This document shows positions 17,866 through 27,680 of a stretch of 64,000 nt of DNA, one piece after another. The notes under the pieces are model-generated. The model was not told the origin of the DNA, ran no database searches, and saw only the letters and a list, made by a program, of their open reading frames with translations. Each line of letters starts with the position of its first letter. The first letter of the stretch is position 1. Source of the stretch: Roseateles oligotrophus. Lineage in GTDB: Bacteria > Pseudomonadota > Gammaproteobacteria > Burkholderiales > Burkholderiaceae_C. The stretch is from assembly GCF_025717515.1 (NCBI RefSeq), contig NZ_JAJIRN010000009.1, positions 248,001 through 312,000 on the forward strand. Direction: 5' to 3'. Position numbers and translations under genes: made by a program.

Positions 17866-19095
17866 CTATGAGTTCAGCAATGGGGCAGAGAACGCCGGCA
17901 AGTCTTCTTCGCGCAGGCCCAGATAAACGGGTTGCCCGTCGCGTCTATGGATATTGATCTTGGCGTTGTAAACCCGGTGTGGCCGGCCATGTTTGTCGCT
18001 GATCTCAAACTCGCTGATGCCAAAAGCGCCGCCGGCGTCCCGGTTGCCGGTCAAGTAACAGGCAATTTCATCGATCTCGGCGCCGGCCAGGGTCAGACCG
18101 TTCAAGGCCTTGAGCGGCCGCCGCGTGCGTTCAACAAAGTCTACCGAATCGATGCGCTGAATTTCGCCGCTATTTTCGTCGCGCATCAAGGTGTTGAATT
18201 TGCCCAGCAGAATCTGCCCCGGCAGGGCGCGCTCGATCATGCGGGCCAGCTCTATCGTCACCTGGCCGACCAAATAGCTGAACGAGGTCGGGTTCAGGCC
18301 TTCGCTTTGATAGAACTCATAGTGCGAGCCGACATGAAAGGCCGCGCGCAACTGCGGCACCGACTCGGGCCGGCGCGCGCGCTCGCGCGCCAAGGCGTTG
18401 TCGGCCAGGATGAATTGCAGCAGCTGATACAGCTCGACATTCGCCTCGATGCCGCGCATGCGATTCCAGATGTAGAAACCGTCGCCGGTGGTGGTGCGGG
18501 CGAAATTGATATTGATCTCGCGGTCCAGCAGCTTGGCATAGGCGGCATTGACCGAGCAGGACAGGCTGTTCAGTTGCACCACCTGTTGCAGCGGCGTCAG
18601 CAGCGAAAACCCGACCGCGTCAAACAGAATCACCGCCCGGTCTTCGACCAGCCGAATGCCATAACGGGCCACGATGGCGGCAATCAGGTCCAGCCCTAAG
18701 CCGGCCTCGGGAGTGAAAGGCAGTGCAATGAAGTTGGGGCTTAGGCCCAATTCGGCGGCAATTTGCTCGAACTGCTCCTCCGGCAGATGCGCCTGATTGG
18801 CCAGCAATTCATCCAATAAGCGGCCGCGCCGCGAGGACTCCTGGGCGGCAACACTGGCTTGGGTGAATTCGGTCAGCAGTGGATGCGGGGCCACCAGCAG
18901 GCGCAAGCCACATTGATCGCCAGCGCAGGGCGTCCAGGCAAAGATCAGGTTTTCGCCCAAGTCCCACAACGCATACAGCAGTTGGTCAAGCACGACGATG
19001 TTGTCGCGCACCTGTGACTCACTCAGGCCGGCCGGCAAGGCATAGGCCATAAAGCCGTCAAGCCATGATCTACGCTTGCGGATTTCTTCTGTCAC
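17866..19095 (-). CDS. Divergent nucleotide-cyclase-like protein
   Basis: A 409-aa protein starting at GTG, with AGGGGAG about ten bases upstream. The middle has a cyclase-like pattern: VILFDAVGFSLLTP resembles the first metal site of class III cyclases, and TTGDGFYIWNR resembles the GDG turn with the second metal aspartate. The first 130 residues look like a separate input domain without signal peptide or membrane helices. The C-terminal 80 residues are not recognised. It is encoded directly before the cyclase-ATPase gene, so the two may form a heteromeric cyclase or a regulator-effector pair. It may also be catalytically weak; key residues outside these motifs were not verified. Confidence 0.7.
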   Translation of the reverse strand: MTEEIRKRRSWLDGFMAYALPAGLSESQVRDNIVVLDQLLYALWDLGENLIFAWTPCAGDQCGLRLLVAPHPLLTEFTQASVAAQESSRRGRLLDELLANQAHLPEEQFEQIAAELGLSPNFIALPFTPEAGLGLDLIAAIVARYGIRLVEDRAVILFDAVGFSLLTPLQQVVQLNSLSCSVNAAYAKLLDREININFARTTTGDGFYIWNRMRGIEANVELYQLLQFILADNALARERARRPESVPQLRAAFHVGSHYEFYQSEGLNPTSFSYLVGQVTIELARMIERALPGQILLGKFNTLMRDENSGEIQRIDSVDFVERTRRPLKALNGLTLAGAEIDEIACYLTGNRDAGGAFGISEFEISDKHGRPHRVYNAKINIHRRDGQPVYLGLREEDLPAFSAPLLNS

Positions 19096-19175
19096 TCGGC
19101 GGCTCCCCTGATCAATGCTGAATTGGGGCCAGGACCGACCCCTTGTCGGTATTGTCGGGGATACGCCCTCGAATA

Positions 19176-19403
19176 TTAAATCCGGCGCACCGATGGTTTG
19201 GCCGAGGCCAGCAGGAGTTGTTGCATCTGGCTGTTGGCGCTCAAGCCGGTGATGACGACGCGTGGCAACTGGGCCAATTCGGTCTTTACGGCCTTGCCGC
19301 TCACAACGACTCGCTCCAATTTTTCGGGTTCGGCGGCTTGCGCAGTGGCGGCCGCAAACATGGCAGCGCCGACGATGAAACGAACAAAATATTGGCTACG
19401 CAT
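19176..19403 (-). CDS. Small secreted protein with TonB-box-like repeats
   Basis: A 75-aa protein. It begins with a clear signal peptide (FIVGAAMFAAATAQA), leaving a mature part of about 55 residues. That part contains two similar stretches, LERVVVSGKAV and LPRVVITGLSA, which resemble the TonB-box/linker segment at the N-terminus of TonB-dependent receptors, here without plug or barrel. An earlier in-frame ATG at 19424 adds seven residues. Its ORF lies 80 bp upstream of the cyclase-like genes on the same strand. I do not recognise the family. It may be a decoy or regulator of TonB-dependent signalling, but that is speculation. Confidence 0.6.
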   Translation of the reverse strand: MRSQYFVRFIVGAAMFAAATAQAAEPEKLERVVVSGKAVKTELAQLPRVVITGLSANSQMQQLLLASAKPSVRRI

Positions 19404-19671
19404 GATGACTCCTTGAGTGAACATCGAAGCGGCTGTCGTGAATCAATGGCTGCTTCGTTGAACTCAGTATCGGAAACCCTGAGGCGCGCCGCCACGGCCA
19501 TGCGATGAAACGCCGCCGGCTCCGTGTGGCCTGCGTCAGCGGCCGACAAAGGGTTTACCCGCGGCCAGCAAGCTCGATATACGGGGTCTTGACGCTGGCT
19601 CAAAGCGCTTGGATCCCACGCCGAAGCGTCAGCCACCTATGATGTCAGGTTGCTTCGCCATTCTGCTGACC

Positions 19672-22605
<2,934 letters not shown>

Positions 22606-22612
22606 TTTCGGT

Positions 22613-23404
22613 TCAGCCGACCTTGCGGCGGCGGGCCATGAAACCGACGGCGAACAGACCGGCCATCAACATGGCCCAGGTGCCGGGTTCGGGCACAGCC
22701 GGTGCAATCGGACCCGGTGGCAAGGTCGAGACCAAGCCGCCGCCGCCAAGCCCGCCGCCACCAAGCCCACCACCGCCCAAGCCACTACCGCCACTCGGTG
22801 CCACCAAGCCCGGCGTGACCAAACCTGCGCCCTCGAAGCCTGACCCACCGGCCAATTGTGCAAAGCTGTTCTTATCACTTGGCGGGCCAGCCAACGGGCC
22901 CGCAGAAGTTGGATCCAATTCCAGTGGGCCTTCCGAATCTTGCGTCGATGAAGCCAGGCTTGGTCCCCCGCCCGGTCCTGCGGCACGTGGGGCGATGCGT
23001 TGGATGCGGCTCACATTGCGACACACCGTCGGCACCAGAATGCACTGCCCTTCTTCGCAATAGACCAAGCCGCGTTCCTCGTAGGCCTGTGTCCATTTGG
23101 CACGGCTGACCGTCTTGCAGACATTGTTGGCGCCGAAATGCATATCGGTGATGGCGCTGCCGTATTGGGCTTGGCCTTGGATACCGTCGCGTTTGATGGT
23201 GACCAATTCGTCGTAGTCTCGCTTGACCATGCGCTCCTTCAAGCGCGCCCGCACCGGTGCGGGAATATCCGTATAGCGATCAACGGCGGCGACAATGTCA
23301 CCCATGAAAGGGTTGACGCCGGGTTTGTCCCATGAGCAGTGTGGCAAGGTGGCGCCAGACGCTGCGCTGGAGGCGGCTAGAGCGATCATTGCAAGCATGG
23401 ACAT
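22613..23404 (-). CDS. MHFG family PEP-CTERM sorting-domain protein
   Basis: A 263-aa exported protein with an N-terminal signal peptide and a classic PEP-CTERM tail: VPEPGTWAMLMAGLFAVGF followed by ARRRK. Such tails direct sorting by exosortase/EpsH systems. The conserved core holds the diagnostic MHFGANNVC stretch, then a Cys-rich segment (YCEEGQC, PTVC), which fits the MHFG family as I remember it. Between core and tail is a Gly-rich, low-complexity linker with a GLGGGG repeat. It is convergent with uvrA, only 7 bp from its stop. Function unknown; probably an extracellular or outer-surface protein made under biofilm conditions. Confidence 0.8.
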   Translation of the reverse strand: MSMLAMIALAASSAASGATLPHCSWDKPGVNPFMGDIVAAVDRYTDIPAPVRARLKERMVKRDYDELVTIKRDGIQGQAQYGSAITDMHFGANNVCKTVSRAKWTQAYEERGLVYCEEGQCILVPTVCRNVSRIQRIAPRAAGPGGGPSLASSTQDSEGPLELDPTSAGPLAGPPSDKNSFAQLAGGSGFEGAGLVTPGLVAPSGGSGLGGGGLGGGGLGGGGLVSTLPPGPIAPAVPEPGTWAMLMAGLFAVGFMARRRKVG

Positions 23405-23771
23405 TTGGAGATTCCGTCAAGGTTTGGCCCGCGGGCCTGGCGGCAGAGCCGTCGAAACTTTCGGTGAACCAGGTGTTTATGCTGATGGAATAGTCCCGCT
23501 AATCCACCGATTCGCCATGTCAAGAGTGTACTAACCCTTGGTCGTTGGGCGCCGCTTATGGAATGGGCAGATCGGTCTAGGCGGTGTGTTAATTCACGTT
23601 TACCCTGTATTTGCAAGCACGACAGGCCGGCAAGTGCCAAAGCGCGGTGCTTGTCGGGCAACTCCCTGTCATTTTTCAACGTGGGCGGCCTTGGCTCGAC
23701 CACTTGGCGATCAAATCGCTGCTAATCTGAGCAGGCTACGCCGCCTGCCGACCAACTTTTCAAAATACCCC
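23405..23771. other. Intergenic region without a recognisable gene
   Basis: A 367-bp gap between the divergent MHFG gene and the receiver gene. It should hold both promoters. The receiver frame stays open upstream, but it lacks family similarity and a good ribosome-binding site. No strong hairpin or repeat was seen. Confidence 0.4.
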
Positions 23772-24158
23772 ATGTACCCGGCCAATACACGCCATGTGCT
23801 CTATGTTGAAGACGATCGCATCAACATTGTTTTGATGGAAGAGGTCTTTCGGCGTTTGCCTGACTGGCAATTGGATTGCGCGGAAGATGGCGCCCAAGCT
23901 CTGAGTCTGCTTGAGAATTTGCAGCCGGATCTGGTGCTGATCGACATGAATCTGCCCGATATGAGTGGCTTGGCTCTGCTGGCGCAGTTGCGAAGCAATC
24001 CACGCAATGCCGGCCTGCTTTGCGTTGCGCTTTCGGCCGATGACCTGCCGGATCAGGTCATTGCCGCCCGTTCGGCAGGGTTCAGTGATTATTGGGTCAA
24101 GCCGATTGATGTGATTCAAATGGTCGAGGTTTTGCGCGCGGCCTTGCCAAGTGTTTAG
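23772..24158 (+). CDS. Stand-alone response regulator receiver protein
   Basis: A 128-aa CheY-like protein with no output domain. The phosphorylation site is D58 (LVLIDMNLP), the acidic pocket is EDD at 13-15 and the conserved lysine is K110 (WVKP). It probably relays a phosphate between kinases or binds a partner protein. No histidine kinase gene is adjacent, so it is an orphan here. The ATG was chosen because the receiver fold begins right after it; the frame is open for another 78 codons upstream without similarity. It shares a hairpin terminator with the convergent SWIB gene. Confidence 0.85.
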   Translation: MYPANTRHVLYVEDDRINIVLMEEVFRRLPDWQLDCAEDGAQALSLLENLQPDLVLIDMNLPDMSGLALLAQLRSNPRNAGLLCVALSADDLPDQVIAARSAGFSDYWVKPIDVIQMVEVLRAALPSV

Positions 24159-24211
24159 GCGCAGAGAGAAGTAAGGCCGGCGCAGACTCGCTCCATTCAC
24201 CGGGCGAAAAA

Positions 24212-24235
24212 AAAGGCCCGGTTGTCCGGGCCTTT
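24212..24235. terminator. Bidirectional intrinsic terminator
   Basis: A perfect 10-bp stem (AAAGGCCCGG / CCGGGCCTTT) with a TTGT loop lies between the convergent receiver and SWIB genes. It has an A-run on one flank and a T-rich flank on the other, so it can stop transcription from both sides. Confidence 0.85.
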
Positions 24236-24282
24236 CTATTGCAAGCCGAAACCGCACGAAGGCGGCCCATCTGCGTCACGCA

Positions 24283-24732
24283 TTACTTCAAGTGACTGTT
24301 GATCAGCTTGGTCATTTCGAACATATCGGCCTTGGCCTTGCCGAAGATTTCCTTCAGCGCCGCGTCGGCAACGATGATGCGCTTCTGCATCGCGTCTTGC
24401 AGATTGTGCTTCTTGATGTATTCCCAGACCTTCTTGGTCACGTCGGTGCGTGGCAGCGGTGCCGCGCCCACGATCGCAGCCAAGGCGGCGCTAGGGGTCA
24501 ATGCCTTCATGAAAGCTGCATTCGGGGTGCGCTTCTTTGCAGGAGCGGCATCCTTCTTGGCAGCCGGAGCCTTCTTGGCCGCAGCAGCTTTCTTAGCAGG
24601 TGCAGCTTTCTTGGCCGGCGCAGCAGCTTTGACAGTCTTAGCGGCCGGAGCCGCAGCTACTTTTTTCGCCGGAGCGGCTTTGGTGGCCGGAGCCGCTTTC
24701 TTAGCGGGCGCGGCCTTCTTTGCAGTTGCCAT
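24283..24732 (-). CDS. SWIB/MDM2-domain protein with a Lys/Ala-rich histone H1-like N-terminus
   Basis: A 149-aa protein. The first 70 residues are tandem AAPAKK-type repeats, strongly basic and resembling histone H1 tails. They are followed by a SWIB domain (about 75-149, with LPRTDVTKKVWEYIKKHNLQ). The basic tail probably binds DNA non-specifically, making this a nucleoid-associated protein. Similar proteins occur widely in Burkholderiales and in chlamydiae. The ATG has GGAGAG at good spacing; an upstream start would add 26 unrelated residues. It is a single gene with its own terminator. The repeats in the DNA come from the coding pattern and are not a separate element. Confidence 0.85.
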   Translation of the reverse strand: MATAKKAAPAKKAAPATKAAPAKKVAAAPAAKTVKAAAPAKKAAPAKKAAAAKKAPAAKKDAAPAKKRTPNAAFMKALTPSAALAAIVGAAPLPRTDVTKKVWEYIKKHNLQDAMQKRIIVADAALKEIFGKAKADMFEMTKLINSHLK

Positions 24733-25092
24733 TTCTATTCTCTCCATCAAAAGTTGTTGATGTGCTGGGTCCGGGTGAAGGCCGCATAAGCCTTCAATTC
24801 TCTCTAGCACCTAGCAGGGGCGATGGTACTGCGGCACTCGGCGCTTGAGAAGGCTTTCATAGGGGAAGCGGGCCCAATCTCACACCGAAATGCAGCTTGT
24901 TTACCCTAGGTGTCGCGCACTCGCATCATTTGTTGCCGATTTGCCCTTGAATCCAGCCATGGCAAGGGCAAGCGAGTGAGTCACGCCCGCGAAACTCGCT
25001 CGCAAATTTACGGCTGATTGCCGGGTAAATTTGACGTTAGTATTTTGGCGCAAGGAGCAATAATTCGGGCTCTTGTCGCCGGGCTTCCATTG
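24733..25092. other. Intergenic region without a recognisable gene
   Basis: A 360-bp gap between two leftward genes. It should hold the SWIB promoter and the 3' end of the TonB-like gene. I see no hairpin followed by a T-run and no convincing ORF. Confidence 0.4.
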
Positions 25093-25851
25093 CTAGCGCT
25101 CAAGCTCGTAGGACAGCAGCGCCACGGTTTCCCATTCAACCGGGTGTCCGTTTTCAAGATAAGGGGCAAAGCGCGCCGAGCGAATGTCTTGCAAGGCTTG
25201 CTGATCCAGGCGTGGAAAGCCGGCCGACTTTTTCAGGCTGACCTCTTTCAAAAAACCGCGGGCGTCGACGACGATGCGCAGATGCACCACGCCTGACTCG
25301 CCCAAGCGGCGCGAGGCTAAGGGCACGGTCATTTGTGGCTCGACCAAATACCGCATCGCACCGGGCGCAAGTTGCCGCGGGCCAATCGATGGGGGCGCTG
25401 CGGTTGCTTGAGGCGGCGCAGGGACTTGTGTCGAGATGGCGGCGGCGATCTGAGTTGCTGCCTCTGCGGGCGCTGCGGTCTGACTGATCGACAGCGTCGC
25501 AGGCGTTGTCGAGAGGGGCGCCTGTGCCTCCGGCGTTGGTGCCGGCGAACTGCTCTTGACAGGCATGGACCGAAGCGGTGGCGACTTGGGCTCAGCCGAG
25601 GGGGGCAGCGCCGGAGCAATCAGGTTCAGCACGATGGGTTCCGGCTTGCTGGTCATCTGCCGGGCGCCGACGGACTGCCACAAGGCCCATGCGGCCACCA
25701 AATGACCCAACAGGACGCAACCCAGCAAGAGGCTCCGCCCAGGCTTGGTCAGGTCCTGGTAGGGCACCATAGACCTTGCCGCTTGGCTCCGCGACCGATG
25801 CTTGACGATGGGCGCGGAGGTGGCGGAATGAATAGCGAATACGGGAATCAC
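25093..25851 (-). CDS. TonB-family energy transducer protein
   Basis: A 252-aa protein predicted to couple inner-membrane proton motive force to outer-membrane receptors. A single membrane helix (SLLLGCVLLGHLVAAWALW) near residues 40-58 is followed by a Pro/Ala-rich periplasmic spacer of about 100 residues. A TonB C-terminal domain follows (about 165-250, with GVVHLRIVVDARGFLKEVSL and SARFAPY). No ExbB/ExbD genes are next to it. The GTG start has AGGGG at good spacing; an ATG at 25770 is the alternative and keeps the helix. A Fur-box-like sequence upstream suggests iron control, so it may serve siderophore or haem receptors rather than the sugar receptors. Confidence 0.82.
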   Translation of the reverse strand: MIPVFAIHSATSAPIVKHRSRSQAARSMVPYQDLTKPGRSLLLGCVLLGHLVAAWALWQSVGARQMTSKPEPIVLNLIAPALPPSAEPKSPPLRSMPVKSSSPAPTPEAQAPLSTTPATLSISQTAAPAEAATQIAAAISTQVPAPPQATAAPPSIGPRQLAPGAMRYLVEPQMTVPLASRRLGESGVVHLRIVVDARGFLKEVSLKKSAGFPRLDQQALQDIRSARFAPYLENGHPVEWETVALLSYELER

Positions 25852-25921
25852 TGCAAGCCCCTGATGCTTGAATTTGCGGAAACTTCTTTGCCCTGAAAGG
25901 CTTTGCGCTCATCCTATCATT

Positions 25922-25943
25922 AATGCGAACGATTGCTATTTGC
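25922..25943 (-). promoter_or_regulatory. Fur-box-like operator
   Basis: The sequence AATGCGAACGATTGCTATTT, followed by GC, closely resembles typical proteobacterial Fur sites of the AATGCGAATGATTCTCATTTGC type. It lies about 70 bp upstream of the TonB-like start. Iron repression is inferred from this resemblance. Confidence 0.6.
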
Positions 25944-25962
25944 GTCATTTAATCGGGCGTGA

Positions 25963-25999
25963 AAAAGCCCTCTGAGGCCAGTGACTTCAGAGGGCTTTT
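25963..25999 (-). terminator. Intrinsic terminator of the TerC gene
   Basis: A 13-bp inverted repeat (AAAAGCCCTCTGA / TCAGAGGGCTTTT) with an 11-nt loop lies about 40 bp past the TerC stop. On the minus strand it ends in a run of T, as expected of a Rho-independent terminator. Confidence 0.85.
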
Positions 26000-26040
26000 C
26001 AAGAGAGGGCGGGGAGGGGCCGATGAGCCCCGCGGTCAAC

Positions 26041-27012
26041 TCAATGCTTGGCGTCTGCCTTGGTGATTTTGGGTGCCGTGTGCAAGCTCAGCACCATGGT
26101 TGCTGCCAGAATTGCGATCACCACGCCGAGCGAGACCAATACCGGGATTTTCACCAGATCGATCAAGATCATCTTGCTGCCAATGAAGGCCAAGACCACC
26201 GCCAGGCCGTAACTGAGCAAATGGAACTTGGTCGCCATCGCGGCCAGCAGGAAGTACATCGCACGCAGACCCAGGATCGCAAAGATATTCGAAGTCAAGA
26301 CGATGAAGGGATCATCCGTGATGGCGAAGATGGCCGGGATCGAATCAACCGCGAAGATCACATCGGTCATGCCGATCAAGGCAATCACCAACAGCAAGGG
26401 TGTCGCCAGGCGTTTGCCGTTTTCGACCGTGAAAAAGCGCTCGCCGTCAAAGTTCTTGCTGACCGGCATGGTGCGGCGCAAGAGCTTCAGGGCCGGGTTG
26501 GCTTCCAGATCGGGCTCCTGGCCGGCGGCCCACCACATCTTGATGCCGGTGATCAGCAAGAAGGCGCCGAACAAATAGAGCACCCAGTGGAACTCGGCGA
26601 TCAAATAGCTGCCGACCAGAATCATCACCGTACGCAAGACGATGGCGCCAATGATGCCGTACATCAGCACGCGTTTTTGGTATTCGGTCGGCACCGAGAA
26701 GTAGGTGAAGATCATCAGGAAGACAAAGATGTTGTCCACCGCCAGCGACTTCTCGATCAAGTAGCCGGTCAAGAACTCCAAGGCGCGGGTATTGGCTAAC
26801 TCCACATTCCCCGTGCTGTCCTTGATGGCCCACCAGAACAAGCCGTTGAAGGCCAGGCTCAAGCCGACCCAGACCAGCGACCAATTGACCGCTTCTTTGA
26901 CCGAGACCTCATGCGCGCCTTGCTTGCGCAGCACCACGAAGTCGACGAACAGGGCCGCCAAAACCGAGCCGCCGAAAAAGAACCAAAGCCACAGGGGCGC
27001 AATCGTATCCAT
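26041..27012 (-). CDS. TerC/Alx family membrane protein, likely manganese exporter
   Basis: A 323-aa integral membrane protein with about nine helices. TerC-family motifs are visible: FLTGYLIEKSLAVDNIFVF near residue 85 and ALIGMTDVIFAVDSIPAIFA near 215, each with conserved acidic residues inside the membrane. Length is normal. Members of the Alx/TerC/MntP-controlled group handle manganese, and the upstream yybP-ykoY RNA supports this strongly. Single-gene unit with its own terminator. The alternative family label is tellurium resistance protein, but no ter operon genes are present. Confidence 0.9.
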   Translation of the reverse strand: MDTIAPLWLWFFFGGSVLAALFVDFVVLRKQGAHEVSVKEAVNWSLVWVGLSLAFNGLFWWAIKDSTGNVELANTRALEFLTGYLIEKSLAVDNIFVFLMIFTYFSVPTEYQKRVLMYGIIGAIVLRTVMILVGSYLIAEFHWVLYLFGAFLLITGIKMWWAAGQEPDLEANPALKLLRRTMPVSKNFDGERFFTVENGKRLATPLLLVIALIGMTDVIFAVDSIPAIFAITDDPFIVLTSNIFAILGLRAMYFLLAAMATKFHLLSYGLAVVLAFIGSKMILIDLVKIPVLVSLGVVIAILAATMVLSLHTAPKITKADAKH

Positions 27013-27080
27013 TGAATTTCCCGCAAAAAATTGTCAATCAAGCCGCCCCATTTGCTCAAACCATGGGCGCGACCAAGAGT

Positions 27081-27218
27081 CGAAAGGTCTTGCGGGACGG
27101 CGCTTTGGATTGTCTAAATCAATCAATCCACTGCCGGCTGCGGGGCCCGGGCATCTTCACAGACACCGTACTGACGGGCGGCCGCCACGGCTTGCACCGC
27201 GTAGCTACTCCCCCTTCG
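27081..27218 (-). ncRNA. yybP-ykoY (manganese) riboswitch in the TerC leader
   Basis: On the minus strand the RNA starts with CGAAGGGGGAGTAGC and ends with GCAAGACCTTTCG. These match the conserved 5' GGGGAGUAGC and 3' GCAAGACCUUU segments of the yybP-ykoY class, and the flanks pair as P1 (CGAAGGG with CCTTTCG, one G-U pair). A CGTCAGTACGG segment and GC-rich arms lie between them. The element ends about 68 nt before the TerC ATG, leaving room for an expression platform. This class senses Mn2+ and turns on Mn exporters. I recognised it by eye, without a covariance model. Confidence 0.82.
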
Positions 27219-27323
27219 AAGCCCGCATTCTGCCAGCAAAAGGCAAGACCTGTCCCCGTCTAGGGACAAATCCCCAGCGCAGCGAGATGCAAAATGTCAC
27301 GGCGCGCTTGTATATTCGGCGGC

Positions 27324-27680
27324 ATGAAGATACTGCTACGTTGGTTTCTATTGGCCGCAGCCTTGCTGTTGGTCGCCCATTTATATCCTGGCGTGGTGGT
27401 CACCAGCTTCAGTTCGGCGCTGATCGCGGCGATGGTGCTGGGCCTGCTCAATACCTTGCTGCGACCCATCCTGGTGCTGCTGACCCTGCCCGTTACGGTG
27501 GTCAGCCTGGGTTTGTTTCTCTTCGTCATCAACGCCTTGATGTTCTGGGCGGCCGCCAATTTGCTCGGTGGCTTTGAGGTCGCCGGATTCTGGGCGGCGC
27601 TGATCGGCTCATTGATCTACAGCCTCTTCGGCATGCTGATCGATGTCTTGTTTGAGCGGCTATTCCCGGATCAAGATTGA
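27324..27680 (+). CDS. Phage-holin-superfamily-IV-like small membrane protein
   Basis: A 118-aa protein made of about four membrane helices with short loops (LLNTLLRPILVLLTLPVTVVS is a family-like stretch). It matches the chromosomal family named phage holin family 4, whose members are usually not in prophages. No phage genes are nearby, so lysis is not implied. Function unknown. The ATG was preferred to an upstream in-frame start that adds ten polar residues. The 3' end overlaps the end of the convergent GGDEF pseudogene by 10 bp. Confidence 0.75.
   Translation: MKILLRWFLLAAALLLVAHLYPGVVVTSFSSALIAAMVLGLLNTLLRPILVLLTLPVTVVSLGLFLFVINALMFWAAANLLGGFEVAGFWAALIGSLIYSLFGMLIDVLFERLFPDQD

Noticed and set aside
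22740-22800. GC-rich tandem repeat
   Set aside because: It encodes the Gly-rich linker (GLGGGG units) of the MHFG PEP-CTERM protein.
24540-24732. Tandem short repeats that could suggest a CRISPR or a satellite
   Set aside because: They encode AAPAKK-type repeats of the SWIB protein in frame; there are no spacers of constant length.
27324-27680. Holin-like gene as sign of a prophage
   Set aside because: No integrase, capsid, tail or lysin genes are nearby; this family is usually chromosomal.
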